This document shows, piece after piece, positions 1-8,741 of a stretch of 64,000 bases of DNA. Each line of letters opens with the position of its first letter. Positions within the stretch are counted from its first letter, which is position 1. Under the pieces are notes generated by a model. That model saw nothing but the letters and a program-made list of their open reading frames with translations, was not told where the DNA came from and made no database searches. Position numbers and translations under genes: made by a program. The stretch is from assembly GCF_900078305.2 (NCBI RefSeq), contig NZ_LT546026.1, forward strand, positions 124,001 through 188,000. Direction: 5' to 3'. The DNA is from Corynebacterium bouchesdurhonense (lineage in GTDB: Bacteria; Actinomycetota; Actinomycetes; Mycobacteriales; Mycobacteriaceae).

Positions 1-925
1 CTACGAGCGCCCGCAAGCCGGCCGCTACCGCCAGCTGCAGCAGGTTGGCGTGGAGGCCATCGGCGTGGACGACCCGTACTTGGACGCCGAGGTCATCGCG
101 CTCGCGGATCGCTGCTACCGCTCGGTGGGCCTGACGGGCTTCCGCCTCGAGTTGACCAGCTTGGGCGATTCGCACTGCCGCCCGGCCTACCGCGAGAAGC
201 TCCAGGAATTTCTGTTCGCGCTGCCGCTTGACAGCGACACACGCCGCCGCGCCGAGATTAACCCGCTGCGCGTCCTCGACGACAAGCGCGAGGAGGTGCG
301 CGCCATGACCGCCGACGCGCCGCTCATGCTCGACCACCTCTGCGACGGGTGCCGCGCGCACTTTGACAAGGTCACCTCCGCCCTCGACGCGATGGGCGTG
401 CCATACGAGATCAACCCGCGGATGGTGCGCGGCCTGGACTACTACACCAAGACCACCTTCGAGTTCGTCCACGACGGCCTCGGCGCGCAGTCCGGCATCG
501 GCGGCGGCGGCCGGTACGACGGGCTCATGGCGCAGATCGGCGGCCAGGACCTCTCCGGCATTGGCTTCGGCCTGGGTGTGGACCGCACCGTCCTCGCGCT
601 CGAGGCCGAGGGCGTCACCCTCGACGGGGTCGATTCCCGCGTCGACGTCTTCGGTGTGGCCATCGGCGACGAGGCCCAGGCTCGGATGGCATTGCTTATC
701 GACGCCCTCCGGGCAGCCGGCGTCTCCGCCGACATGGCGTACGGCGGCCGCGGCCTCAAGGGCGCAATGAAGGGCGCCGACCGCGCCGGCGCCCGCTTCG
801 CCCTGGTGCTCGGCGAGCGCGAACTGGCGGACGGGGAGCTGCAGCTGAAGAACCTCGCTGACCACTCCCAGGTCGCCGTCGCCCTCGACGCCGCCGCGGT
901 GATCGATGCGATTGCGGCGCAGTAG
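1..925 (+). CDS. hisS: Histidyl-tRNA synthetase, C-terminal part (5' end outside window)
   Basis: Class II histidyl-tRNA synthetase, which charges tRNA-His in the cytoplasm. The frame is open from base 2 (it reads [12 protein letters not shown], typical HisRS motif-2 region), so the gene begins upstream of the window. The His-specific signature [13 protein letters not shown] follows, then a glycine-rich GGGGRYDGL and motif 3 ([15 protein letters not shown]). The last ~100 residues fit the anticodon-binding domain, with the usual [13 protein letters not shown] segment. It converges on sdaA with only 12 bp between the stops and no visible terminator. Internal GTG codons are not the true start. 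Confidence 0.96.
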   Translation, partial: YERPQAGRYRQLQQVGVEAIGVDDPYLDAEVIALADRCYRSVGLTGFRLELTSLGDSHCRPAYREKLQEFLFALPLDSDTRRRAEINPLRVLDDKREEVRAMTADAPLMLDHLCDGCRAHFDKVTSALDAMGVPYEINPRMVRGLDYYTKTTFEFVHDGLGAQSGIGGGGRYDGLMAQIGGQDLSGIGFGLGVDRTVLALEAEGVTLDGVDSRVDVFGVAIGDEAQARMALLIDALRAAGVSADMAYGGRGLKGAMKGADRAGARFALVLGERELADGELQLKNLADHSQVAVALDAAAVIDAIAAQ

Positions 926-937
926 CTGGCGGGGCGC

Positions 938-2332
938 CTAGCACTCCGTGATGTTCACGGGCAGGCCGAGCTGCACCGCGAGGCCGCCCATGGACGTCTC
1001 CTTGTACTTGGTCATCATGTCGCGGCCGGTCGAGGCCATGGTCTCGATCACGTCGTCCAACGAGACAATGTTCGTGCCATCGCCCAACTTGGCCAAGCGC
1101 GCCGCGTTGATCGCCTTGACCGCGCCGATAGCATTGCGCTCGATGCACGGGACCTGGACGAGGCCGCCCACCGGGTCGCACGTGAGCCCGAGGTTGTGCT
1201 CGAGGGCGATCTCGGCGGCGTTCTCCACCTGCTGCGGGCTGCCGCCGAGGATCGCGCACATGCCCGCCGCCGCCATCGCGGACGCGGACCCCACCTCGCC
1301 CTGGCAGCCCACCTCCGCCCCCGAGATGGAGGCGTTGTTCTTAATAATGGCCCCGATTGCCCCCGCCGTGAGCAGGAACTCGCGGGCGCGCGAGGTGTCG
1401 AACCCGTCGGTGAAGTCGCGGCAGTAGTGCATAACTGCGGGGATGATGCCGGCAGCGCCGTTGGTGGGGGCGGTGACCACCTGGCCGTGCGCGGCGTTCT
1501 CCTCGTTCACGGCGAGCGCGAAGAGGTTGACCCATTCCATGGCATCGAGGCCGCGGGCGGTGGAGGCCTCGTACTCCGCTGTGAGCAGGCGGTGGAGGCG
1601 GTTTGCGCGGCGCTTCACGTTCAGCCCGCCCGGCAGCACGCCCTCCGTCTTCAGCCCGTGCGCGACGCACTCCTGCATCACGTCCCACACCGCGTCCAGG
1701 TGCGCATCTAGGCGCTCGCCGCCGTGAATTGCCTCCTCGTTGACGCGCATCACCTCCGCGACAGTGAGGCCAGTTTCCTCGCAGCGCTGCATGAGCTCCG
1801 CGCCGTCATCGAACGGCAAGGGCACGCTAGCCACCTCTCGCACCGTGGCCACACCCGCCTCGTGGCGGTGTAGCTCCATTCCCTCGCGGTCCAGGATGAA
1901 GCCGCCGCCCACCGAGAAGAACTCCAGGTGCTCCGCGAGCTGGTTGCCGTGCTCGTCCCAGGCATCGAAGATGAGGCAGTTGGGGTGCTCCGAGACCGGA
2001 GCGGGGTTGAAGGAGACCCGGTAGGCTACCTCGCCGTCCGGGCCGCTGATGATGCCTTCGGCGGGGATGGGGGCGCCCGGCTTCGGGTCGATGTCCGCGG
2101 TGGTGGTGGTAGGCGTGTAACCGACGAGGCCAAGGAGCACTGCCCTGTCCGTGCCGTGGCCGACCCCTGTGGCCGCGAGCGATCCACGCAGCTCGACGGC
2201 GACGGTGGTCGGGCGCGTGGGCAGCCGCTCGATTAGGGCCTGCGCCGCGCGCATGGGGCCGACCGTGTGCGAGGACGACGGCCCGATGCCGATGCTGAAC
2301 AGGTCGATGACGCTCACCGTGTTTTGAGGCAT
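938..2332 (-). CDS. sdaA: L-serine ammonia-lyase (iron-sulfur, single chain)
   Basis: Deaminates L-serine to pyruvate and ammonia using a [4Fe-4S] cluster. The N-terminal part carries [14 protein letters not shown] (residues ~13–26), typical of the beta domain; the catalytic alpha domain follows. Cys343, Cys385 and Cys396 have the spacing of the three cluster ligands known in the Legionella single-chain enzyme, and the protein ends in a cysteine (…NITEC), as in the 'tail-in-mouth' type where the C-terminal Cys enters the active site. The ATG start giving MPQNT (464 aa) is preferred over an in-frame GTG 27 bp upstream because family similarity begins there and a TATCAT -10 lies 6 nt before it. 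No Shine-Dalgarno sequence is visible. Confidence 0.93.
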   Translation of the reverse strand: MPQNTVSVIDLFSIGIGPSSSHTVGPMRAAQALIERLPTRPTTVAVELRGSLAATGVGHGTDRAVLLGLVGYTPTTTTADIDPKPGAPIPAEGIISGPDGEVAYRVSFNPAPVSEHPNCLIFDAWDEHGNQLAEHLEFFSVGGGFILDREGMELHRHEAGVATVREVASVPLPFDDGAELMQRCEETGLTVAEVMRVNEEAIHGGERLDAHLDAVWDVMQECVAHGLKTEGVLPGGLNVKRRANRLHRLLTAEYEASTARGLDAMEWVNLFALAVNEENAAHGQVVTAPTNGAAGIIPAVMHYCRDFTDGFDTSRAREFLLTAGAIGAIIKNNASISGAEVGCQGEVGSASAMAAAGMCAILGGSPQQVENAAEIALEHNLGLTCDPVGGLVQVPCIERNAIGAVKAINAARLAKLGDGTNIVSLDDVIETMASTGRDMMTKYKETSMGGLAVQLGLPVNITEC

Positions 2333-2338
2333 GGGCGC

Positions 2339-2344
2339 ATGATA
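2339..2344 (-). promoter_or_regulatory. -10 hexamer of sdaA (leaderless type)
   Basis: TATCAT on the minus strand ends 6 nt before the sdaA ATG, so transcription would start at or next to the start codon. This matches the TANNNT -10 seen before many genes here. No convincing -35 element. Confidence 0.45.
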
Positions 2345-2384
2345 CCGCGGGTCCCCCACGCTGGTCCCCGGCCGCCGCGGAGCG

Positions 2385-3098
2385 TTAGATCGCCTGCGTG
2401 AGCGCGGGGATGTCGGTGGGGCCGAGCACGGCGATCGGCCGCTGGTCCGCCCTCCCGTGCTCGGTAATGATGACCAGCCGCGGCCGCGCGCCGCTTTCGA
2501 ACGGGGTGCTCAGCGCGTCGACCGCGGCGGCCGCCGTGGCAGTGCGGGGCAGGAAGACGGCTTGGTCGTGGCGGCCCGACAGCTCGAGGGCTGCGTCAAT
2601 AGTGGTGGTGCCCACGGTGTCGCCCTCCGCCACCCACCGGACGATGGAGTTGGCGGTGAGCAGGCCCACGCAGGCCCCGCCTTCATAAATAGGGAACTGG
2701 GTGTGGCCGGTCTCGCGGATGGCCGCGAGCGCGTCGCGGACGCGGTCATCGGGGGAGAAGGTGACCACCTTGCCACCCTGGCCCACCACCTCGAGCGCGA
2801 GCGTCGGCCGCAGCAGCGAGTCACGCAGGTGCGCGATGTTATCAACCGTCTCCCGCAGCGGTTCCGCGATCGGCTTGAAATCCCGGTACTCGCTGTGGCT
2901 GATCGCGTTGCGCAGCTCCGCATACTCCTTCAGGTCGTCGGCTTGCTCTCGGCTCAGGATGCCGCGGTGAGCCGCCTGGGTGGTCATCCACTTAAAGGAA
3001 TCGGACTTCTTCGCGCCGAGCTGCTCGCGCAGGAACGCCTCGATGGTGTTGAAGGCGGCGAGGAACTCGACTGCGCGGGTGGGGGTGGGGTGGTTCAT
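2385..3098 (-). CDS. Two-CBS-domain protein with helical N-terminal domain
   Basis: A soluble protein of about 237 residues. The first ~100 residues are an alpha-helical region rich in charged residues (FLREQLGAKKSDSFKWM, YAELRNAISH). The second half has two CBS-type repeats (…VRDALAAIRETGHTQFPIYEGGACVGLLT… and a second ending RPIAVLGPTDIPALTQ). CBS pairs usually bind adenosyl ligands and regulate a partner; the partner here is unknown. ATG at 3098 was chosen; an in-frame TTG 6 bp upstream is possible. Neither has a well-spaced ribosome-binding site. A copy of the GCTTGTCGACG motif lies just upstream. Confidence 0.8.
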   Translation of the reverse strand: MNHPTPTRAVEFLAAFNTIEAFLREQLGAKKSDSFKWMTTQAAHRGILSREQADDLKEYAELRNAISHSEYRDFKPIAEPLRETVDNIAHLRDSLLRPTLALEVVGQGGKVVTFSPDDRVRDALAAIRETGHTQFPIYEGGACVGLLTANSIVRWVAEGDTVGTTTIDAALELSGRHDQAVFLPRTATAAAAVDALSTPFESGARPRLVIITEHGRADQRPIAVLGPTDIPALTQAI

Positions 3099-3109
3099 TT
3101 CCAAGGGTG

Positions 3110-3120
3110 CGTCGACAAGC
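3110..3120 (-). repeat. GCTTGTCGACG dispersed motif, intergenic copy
   Basis: One of 17 exact copies of GCTTRTCGACG in the window, lying in the short gap between the zinc metallopeptidase stop and the CBS-protein start. The flank GGGTGC before the motif (plus strand) is shared with the copy at 14192–14202. Function unknown. Confidence 0.75.
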
Positions 3121-3126
3121 GATGCT

Positions 3127-4053
3127 CTAATCCCGGTACACGCCGCGGTTCAAGGTGTCGCACGCGGACATCTTCCCGGTTTGGTAGCCCGACATGAAGG
3201 CGCGGCTCCGCTCCTCGGAGGAGCCGTGGGTCCAGGCGTCCGGGTCCACGTCGCCGCCGGAGCGGCGCTGGATGTTGTCGTCGCCGATCGCGCGGGCGGT
3301 CTGGATCGCCTCGTTGAGCTGCTGGTCGGTCACCGGCTCCAGGATGTCCTGACGCTGCGCATAGTTCGCCCAAATGCCGGCGTAGCAGTCCGCCTGCAGC
3401 TCGATGGCGACAGCGGCGGAATCCTCGCCCGGGTTCTTGTAATCGCTCAAGCCGAGGGTGCCCTCGATGTTCTGGATGTGGTGACCCATCTCGTGCGCGG
3501 TGGCATACTCTTGGGCCAGCGGGCCCGCGCTGCCGCCCAGCTGGGTGAGCTGGTCGAAGAAGGAAACATCCAGGTACGCCGTCTCGTCGCGCGGGCAGTA
3601 GAACGGGCCCGTGTCGGAGGATGCATGGCCGCAGCCCGTGGTGACGCTGTTTTGGAACAAGTGCATGTTCGGCTCTCGGTACTCCAGACCCGCCTGCTCC
3701 GGCAGAACGTGGGACCAAATATCGTGCACCGACTCGAAGGTAGCGGCCGCGCGGCAGTCCGCGTACTCGTTCTGCGCGCCCGCCTGGTCACAGTGTTCTA
3801 GGTTGTAGCCGCCCTGCGACTGCGTCTGGTGCTGGCCCTGGTTCGGTGCCGGCTGCTGCCCGCCTCCCCCGAGGCCGCCGAACAGCCACAGCAGCACCAG
3901 CACCACGAGCACGGTGCCGAAGCCGCCGCCACTCAGGAGGATGGGTAGCGCAACACCGGCGCCGCGCGCCAAGCCGCCGCCCCCGCCGCCCGCGCCCGAG
4001 CTGGTTTGCACGGACCTGCCCGCGCCTTGGCCGTAATTACCCTTGAACGTCAT
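3127..4053 (-). CDS. Neutral zinc metallopeptidase, YpfJ-like, membrane anchored
   Basis: Member of the putative neutral zinc metallopeptidase family (YpfJ-like). A Gly-rich N-terminus is followed by one membrane segment (residues ~34–60, LPILL…VLVVLVLLWLFGG) and a Gln/Gly linker; the rest should lie outside the membrane. The HEMGH zinc motif (about residues 187–191) and the downstream conserved region with ELQADCYAGIWA are intact. Several cysteines (CDQAG, ADCRA, GCGHA, FYCPRDE) may form disulfides. The start giving MTFKGNYG is preferred because relatives begin MTF; an in-frame ATG 21 bp upstream is the alternative. The substrate is unknown. The palindrome array begins about 180 bp upstream. 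Confidence 0.88.
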   Translation of the reverse strand: MTFKGNYGQGAGRSVQTSSGAGGGGGGLARGAGVALPILLSGGGFGTVLVVLVLLWLFGGLGGGGQQPAPNQGQHQTQSQGGYNLEHCDQAGAQNEYADCRAAATFESVHDIWSHVLPEQAGLEYREPNMHLFQNSVTTGCGHASSDTGPFYCPRDETAYLDVSFFDQLTQLGGSAGPLAQEYATAHEMGHHIQNIEGTLGLSDYKNPGEDSAAVAIELQADCYAGIWANYAQRQDILEPVTDQQLNEAIQTARAIGDDNIQRRSGGDVDPDAWTHGSSEERSRAFMSGYQTGKMSACDTLNRGVYRD

Positions 4054-4232
4054 GCCCGGTATTTTGCCAAACATCTGCCAGCCGTGTCTGAGACATGCGC
4101 TGCGGTGTGTGGGCTAGGCGGGGTGGTGCAGGTGTGCGGAGGGAATTGATGTGCGTGCGGGGTGCCGCGCTTTGTGTGGGCGGTGGGGGCAGTGCCTGCT
4201 GACGGCGGGCGTTGTGTGCGGATGGCGGGGAT
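4054..4232. other. Intergenic spacer before the palindrome array
   Basis: GT-rich, high-GC non-coding sequence between the metallopeptidase start and the first clear palindrome unit. No gene, terminator or strong promoter was recognised. Short ORFs here are translations of the repeat region. Confidence 0.6.
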
Positions 4233-4917
4233 TATGCCGCGCATAGGGTTGGCGGGGATTATGCCGCGCATAGCGCCGGGGATTATGCCCGGCATAGGGA
4301 CGGCGGGGATTATGCCGCGCATAGCGCCGGGGCTATGCCGCGCATAGGGACGGTTGGACGCTAGGTCCGGCATCGTAGTGGCGGGGATTATGCCGCGGAT
4401 AGGGACGGGGCTATGCCGCGCATAGAGAAGGAGCTATGCCGCGCATTGAGGCGGCGGGTTTATGCCCGGCATAGAGTTGGCGGGGATTATCCCGCGCATA
4501 GCGACAGGACTGTGCCCCGCGTAGAGCTTCGGCGAGTATGCCCCGCATAGAGAAGGGGCTATGCCGCGCATAGCGACAGGACTGCGCCCCGCGTAGAGCT
4601 GCGGCGTTTATGCCCCGCATAGCGTAAGGATTATGCCGCGCATAGCGCCGGGCCTGCGCCCTGCGTAAAGCTGCGGCGACTATGCCGCGCATAGGGACGG
4701 TGGGGGCTACGCGCTGTATAAACGCGGGGATTATGCCCGGCATAGAGTCGGGGCTATGCCGCGCAAAGAGACGGCGGGGATTATGCCGCGCATAACGTAA
4801 GGATTATGCCGCGCATAAAGACGGGGCTATGCCGCGCATAGCGCCGGGACTGCGCCCCGCGTAAAACTGCGGCGACTATGCCACGCATAGGGGCGGTGGG
4901 GGCTATGCGCTGTATAA
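4233..4917. repeat. Array of imperfect 13-bp palindromes, left segment (~27 units)
   Basis: Twenty-seven consecutive units related to TATGCCGCGCATA, including perfect versions TATGCCCGGCATA at 4284, 4461 and 4732. Start-to-start distances are mostly 23 bp or 26–27 bp (10- or 13–14-nt spacers), with recurring spacer types such as GCGCCGGGGAT, GGGACGGCGGGGAT, GCGACAGGAC and GAGCTGCGGCGAC. Degenerate units (TGCGCCCCGCGTA) occur at regular places. A stretch of four units from 4632 recurs 196 bp later from 4828, so segments have been duplicated. Spacing does not keep a reading frame. The last unit is cut by the IS element. Looks like a clustered binding-site or satellite-type repeat; role unknown. 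Confidence 0.85.
4910..4917. repeat. Left target-site duplication (CTGTATAA)
   Basis: CTGTATAA directly abuts the left IS end and is repeated directly after the right end (6359–6366). An uninterrupted relative of this unit (TACGCGCTGTATAAACG) is at 4708, which confirms that the target was an array unit. Confidence 0.9.
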
Positions 4918-6358
4918 GAGAGTGTCAGGAAGTTTGTGTGTGAGGCTCTGATCTGAAAGGAGTTTCACCGATAATGACTACGGTGTCACCGAAGAAAGGC
5001 TATGACCCGTCGAGGGTCAACGCGATCAGCGAGAAGCTGATGGATAACCCCGAGCTCGCAAAGCTCATCGGGGAGCTCTCCACCTCCACCGACGACGCCA
5101 GTGAGCTGGTGAAGGGGCTTTTGCAGGCATCGATCAACGCTGGCCTGCAGGCGGAGATGGACGCCCATTTGGGCTACGAGCACTCCGACCGCAAAGCCAA
5201 AGCCCAGGTAGATACCGGTGATGGTGGTAACCACCGCAACGGGTCCTACACCAAAACCGTGGATTCTGGCTATGGCCCGCTGGAAGTGACCGTGCCCAGG
5301 GATCGGGCGGGGACGTTTCGCCCGCAGATGGTGCCCAAAGGTGTCCGCAGGCTCACCGAGCTTGATGACATGATCATCTCCCTGTACGCGGGTGGGATGA
5401 CCGTGCGCGACATCCAGCACCACCTTGCAACCACCCTTGGGGTGGACATGAGCCCGGATACCATCAGCACGATCACCGACGCGGTGCTCGATGAGGTGAT
5501 GCTGTGGCAGAACCGCCAGCTAGATGAGTTCTACCCGGTGATCTTCCTCGACGCACTTAGAGTCAAGATCCGCGACGGCCACCGCGTGGTCAACAAGTCC
5601 TGCTACATGGCCGTTGGCGTGGACATGGACGGCATCAAACACATCTTGGGGTTGTGGATCGCTGATACCGAAGGTGCCGCATTTTGGGCATCCGTATGCG
5701 CTGACCTTGCCAACCGTGGGGTGCAAGACGTGTTCATCGTCTGCTGCGACGGACTCAAAGGCCTGCCCGAGGCGGTCGAAGCGACGTGGCCGAATTCCAT
5801 GGTGCAAACCTGCATCGTGCACCTGATCCGGGCGGCGAATAGGTGGGTGTCCTACCAGGACCGCAAACCCGTCTCCCGAGCGCTGCGGAAGGTCTACACC
5901 GCACCGAATGAGGACACCGCCCGTGCCGCCCTAGACGCGTTCGAGGCATCTGAGCTTGGGCGCCGCTACCCGCAATCGGTGAAGGTGTGGCGCGACGCGT
6001 GGGACCGGTTCGTGCCGTTTCTGCAGTTCCCTCCGGCGGCCCGCCGGGTGCTCTACACCACGAACTCGATCGAGTCGCTTAATGCTGAGTTGCGCAAAGC
6101 CACCCGGAACCGGGGCCAGTTCCCGAACGATACCGCGGCGTTGAAGACGTTGTGGTTGATGATTTGCAACATCGAAGACAAGCGCGCCGCCCAGCGGGCG
6201 AAGAAAGCGAAACGGGTAACCGAATCCAACGGCTATATTGAAGGGGCGAAAGCCACCGGGTGGAAACAAGCCATCAACCAACTAGCCGTGGCATACCCCG
6301 ACCGATTCGCGGACTACTTGTAAACTAAGCCCCCGCACACAAACAATCGGACACTCTC
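4918..6358 (+). mobile_element. IS256-family insertion sequence, complete (1441 bp)
   Basis: The element is bounded by terminal inverted repeats: GAGAGTGTC at the left tip matches GACACTCTC at the right tip, and 22 of the first 28 bp match, including TTTGTGTG in the inner part. It has an 8-bp direct duplication on both sides, in the range usual for IS256 elements. It encodes one full-length transposase. Intact ends, matching duplications and an intact gene suggest a fairly recent insertion that may still be active. Confidence 0.94.
4974..6323 (+). CDS. IS256-family (Mutator-type) transposase
   Basis: 449-residue DDE transposase that moves the surrounding IS. The catalytic triad is visible: D193 (FLDALRV), D259 (CCDGLKGLPEAV) and E367 (TTNSIESLN), with the family C280–x2–H283 motif (QTCIVHLIR) between the second D and the E. 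The N-terminal ~120 residues form the DNA-binding region. AAAGGAG lies 11 nt before the ATG. The frame is complete with no frameshift. Stop to right IS end is only 35 bp. Confidence 0.96.
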   Translation: MTTVSPKKGYDPSRVNAISEKLMDNPELAKLIGELSTSTDDASELVKGLLQASINAGLQAEMDAHLGYEHSDRKAKAQVDTGDGGNHRNGSYTKTVDSGYGPLEVTVPRDRAGTFRPQMVPKGVRRLTELDDMIISLYAGGMTVRDIQHHLATTLGVDMSPDTISTITDAVLDEVMLWQNRQLDEFYPVIFLDALRVKIRDGHRVVNKSCYMAVGVDMDGIKHILGLWIADTEGAAFWASVCADLANRGVQDVFIVCCDGLKGLPEAVEATWPNSMVQTCIVHLIRAANRWVSYQDRKPVSRALRKVYTAPNEDTARAALDAFEASELGRRYPQSVKVWRDAWDRFVPFLQFPPAARRVLYTTNSIESLNAELRKATRNRGQFPNDTAALKTLWLMICNIEDKRAAQRAKKAKRVTESNGYIEGAKATGWKQAINQLAVAYPDRFADYL

Positions 6359-6615
6359 CTGTATAACGCGGGGTCTATGCCACGCATAGCGAAAGGTCTA
6401 TGCCTCGCATACAGCTGCGGCGACTATGCCTCGCATAGAGTCCGCGGCGACTCTGCCTCGCATACAGCTGCGGTGCCTATGCCGCGCATAGAGTCGGCGG
6501 TGACTATGCCCCGCATAGCGTAAGGATTATGCCGCGCATTGCGCCGCAACTGCGCCCCGCGTAGAGCTGCGGCGACTATGCCGCGTACAGAGATGCCGAG
6601 GCTATGCCCGGCATA
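6359..6615. repeat. Palindrome array, right segment (~10 units) with right target duplication
   Basis: Continuation of the array after the IS. It begins with the duplicated CTGTATAA (6359–6366) and then has units such as TATGCCACGCATA, TATGCCTCGCATA (a variant confined to this side), TATGCCGCGCATA and a final perfect TATGCCCGGCATA at 6603. Spacer types GCGTAAGGAT and GAGCTGCGGCGAC are shared with the left segment, so both sides were one array before the insertion. Confidence 0.85.
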
Positions 6616-6718
6616 ATGCCTCGAGGATTGCGCGGGCGGTATTGAAACACGCGATTGAAATACGCGCGTGGCAGTCAAGGCACAGCGCCCCGCCAGGGTA
6701 CGTGTGGGGAGCGCGCGG

Positions 6719-6724
6719 TAGACT
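6719..6724 (+). promoter_or_regulatory. Probable -10 of aspS (TAGACT)
   Basis: TAGACT lies 43 nt before the GTG start of aspS, just after the repeat array ends. No clear -35 was seen. This gives a short leader holding the AAGGA ribosome-binding site. Confidence 0.4.
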
Positions 6725-6767
6725 TTGGCCGTTACTTTGCCCTCACGTGGAAGGACGTGGAATTACC

Positions 6768-8630
6768 GTGCTGCGCACACATCTTGCGGGCGATCTCCGC
6801 AAAGAACTCGACGGACAGACCGTGACGCTCACCGGGTGGGTCGCCCGCCGGCGTGATCACGGTGGTGTTATCTTCATCGACCTGCGGGACCGCTCCGGAC
6901 TGGCTCAGGTGGTGTTCCGCGAGTCTGAGGTGGCTGAGGCCGCCCACGACCTCCGCAGCGAGTACGTAGTGCAGGTCACCGGCGTAGTCGAGCCCCGCCC
7001 GGAGGGTTCTGCGAACCCCAACCTCGCGTCCGGTGAGATCGAGGTCAACGCCACTGATCTCAAGGTGCTCAACAAGGCGGCGGCGCTGCCGTTCCAGATC
7101 GAGGATGCGTCCTCCAGCGAGGTCGGTGAAGAGACGCGCCTCAAGTACCGCTATCTGGACCTGCGCCGTGAGCGACAGGCGCAAGCGATGCGGTTGCGTG
7201 CGGCAGCCAACCAGGCGGCGCGCCGGGTGCTGGACAACCACGATTTTGTGGAGATCGAGACGCCGACGCTGACCCGCTCCACCCCTGAGGGTGCTCGAGA
7301 CTTCCTCGTGCCGGCGCGCTTGAAGCCCGGCTCCTGGTACGCCCTTCCGCAGTCCCCCCAGCTGTTCAAGCAGCTGCTCATGGTGGCTGGCATGGAGCGC
7401 TACTACCAGATCGCCCGCTGCTACCGCGACGAAGACTTCCGCGCGGACCGCCAGCCTGAGTTCACCCAGCTGGATGTCGAGGCCTCCTTTGTGGATCAGG
7501 ACGACATCATCCAGCTCGCCGAGGAGATCCTGGTAGCGCTGTGGAAGCTGATCGGGTACGAGATCACCACGCCGATCCCGCGCATGACCTACCGCGAGGC
7601 CATGGAGAAGTACGGTTCCGATAAGCCGGATCTGCGCTTCGACATCCCTCTGGTGGAATGCACCGAATATTTCAAGGACACCACCTTCCGCGTGTTCCAG
7701 GCGGAGTACGTCGGTGCAGTGGTGATGAAGGGCGGGGCCTCGCAGCCGCGTCGTCAGCTGGACGCTTGGCAGGAGTGGGCGAAGCAGCGCGGTGCAAAGG
7801 GTCTCGCCTACATCCTGGTGCAGGAAGACGGCGAGCTGGCCGGCCCCGTGGCCAAGAACATCACGGAAGAAGAGAAGGCGGGCATCGCTGAGCACGTCGG
7901 CGCGGAGCCGGGCGACTGTATCTTCTTCGCGGCGGGCGAGACCAAGGCGTCCCGTGCGCTGCTGGGCGCTGCCCGCGGCGAGATTGCCCGCAAGCTGGAC
8001 CTGATCAAGGAGGGGGACTGGGCATTCACCTGGGTTGTTGACGCGCCGCTCTTCGAGCCAGCGGCCGACGCCACCGCCTCGGGCGACGTTGCGTTGGGCC
8101 ACTCCAAGTGGACGGCCGTGCACCACGCCTTCACCTCGCCGAAGCCGGAGTACCTGGACAACTTCGAGGAGAACCCGGGCGAGGCGCTGGCGTACGCGTA
8201 CGACATCGTGTGCAACGGCAACGAGATCGGCGGCGGCTCCATCCGTATCCACCAGCACGACGTGCAAAAGCGCGTGTTCGAGGTCATGGGCATCACTGAC
8301 GAGGAAGCCGAGGAGAAGTTCGGGTTCCTGCTTGACGCCTTCCAGTACGGTGCGCCCCCGCACGGCGGCATCGCGTTCGGCTGGGACCGCATCGTATCCC
8401 TGCTCGGCGGTTTTGATTCGATCCGCGACGTCATCGCGTTCCCGAAGTCCGGCGGCGGCGTGGACCCGCTGACGGACGCGCCTGCCCCGATCCCGGCGGC
8501 GCAGCGTGCGGAGACCGGCGTGGACTTCAAGCCGAAGAAGCAGGCCGACGGCGCGCGCCGCAACGAGGTCACCCTCGACAACGGGGCGAAGGACAACGAG
8601 GCGGAAGCGGCCGGCGCGGCCCAGCAATAA
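6768..8630 (+). CDS. aspS: Aspartyl-tRNA synthetase
   Basis: Class II synthetase charging tRNA-Asp, about 620 aa. N-terminal OB-fold ([27 protein letters not shown]), motif 1/2 core ([39 protein letters not shown]), a bacterial GAD-type insertion around residues 280–410 and motif 3 ([14 protein letters not shown]). The GTG start giving [10 protein letters not shown] is chosen because relatives begin there and AAGGA lies 12 nt upstream; the open frame extends 126 bp further, into sequence beside the array, and is not conserved. The C-terminus has a charged, Ala-rich tail. The stop lies in a tandem AGCAATAA repeat. Confidence 0.96.
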   Translation: MLRTHLAGDLRKELDGQTVTLTGWVARRRDHGGVIFIDLRDRSGLAQVVFRESEVAEAAHDLRSEYVVQVTGVVEPRPEGSANPNLASGEIEVNATDLKVLNKAAALPFQIEDASSSEVGEETRLKYRYLDLRRERQAQAMRLRAAANQAARRVLDNHDFVEIETPTLTRSTPEGARDFLVPARLKPGSWYALPQSPQLFKQLLMVAGMERYYQIARCYRDEDFRADRQPEFTQLDVEASFVDQDDIIQLAEEILVALWKLIGYEITTPIPRMTYREAMEKYGSDKPDLRFDIPLVECTEYFKDTTFRVFQAEYVGAVVMKGGASQPRRQLDAWQEWAKQRGAKGLAYILVQEDGELAGPVAKNITEEEKAGIAEHVGAEPGDCIFFAAGETKASRALLGAARGEIARKLDLIKEGDWAFTWVVDAPLFEPAADATASGDVALGHSKWTAVHHAFTSPKPEYLDNFEENPGEALAYAYDIVCNGNEIGGGSIRIHQHDVQKRVFEVMGITDEEAEEKFGFLLDAFQYGAPPHGGIAFGWDRIVSLLGGFDSIRDVIAFPKSGGGVDPLTDAPAPIPAAQRAETGVDFKPKKQADGARRNEVTLDNGAKDNEAEAAGAAQQ

Positions 8631-8652
8631 CCCAGCAATAAACGAGCAATAA
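8622..8652 (+). repeat. Tandem AGCAATAA repeat at the aspS stop
   Basis: Three copies of AGCAATAA spaced 10–11 bp apart cover the aspS stop codon and the next 25 bases, so extra TAA triplets follow the real stop. Probably slippage-derived; no stem-loop is evident. Confidence 0.7.
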
Positions 8653-8741
8653 CTACGGCGACGGCGGCTGAAGCGGTGCCGCCGGCCCACCGTCCAGCCC
8701 GGCGCGGGGATGTGGCAAGGGCGCGACGAAGGAGCGAGTTG

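Noticed and set aside
4050..4743. Repetitive ORFs in the array (MRGIIPA-type repeats)
   Set aside because: Step lengths of 23 and 26 bp break any reading frame, the ORFs switch strand and frame, and no ribosome-binding site is present.
4233..6615. CRISPR array
   Set aside because: Repeats are only 13 bp and variable, spacers are 10–14 nt and themselves repeated, and no cas gene is nearby.
8622..8652. AGCAATAA repeat as a terminator or attachment site
   Set aside because: No dyad or partner copy was found; probably replication slippage at the aspS end.
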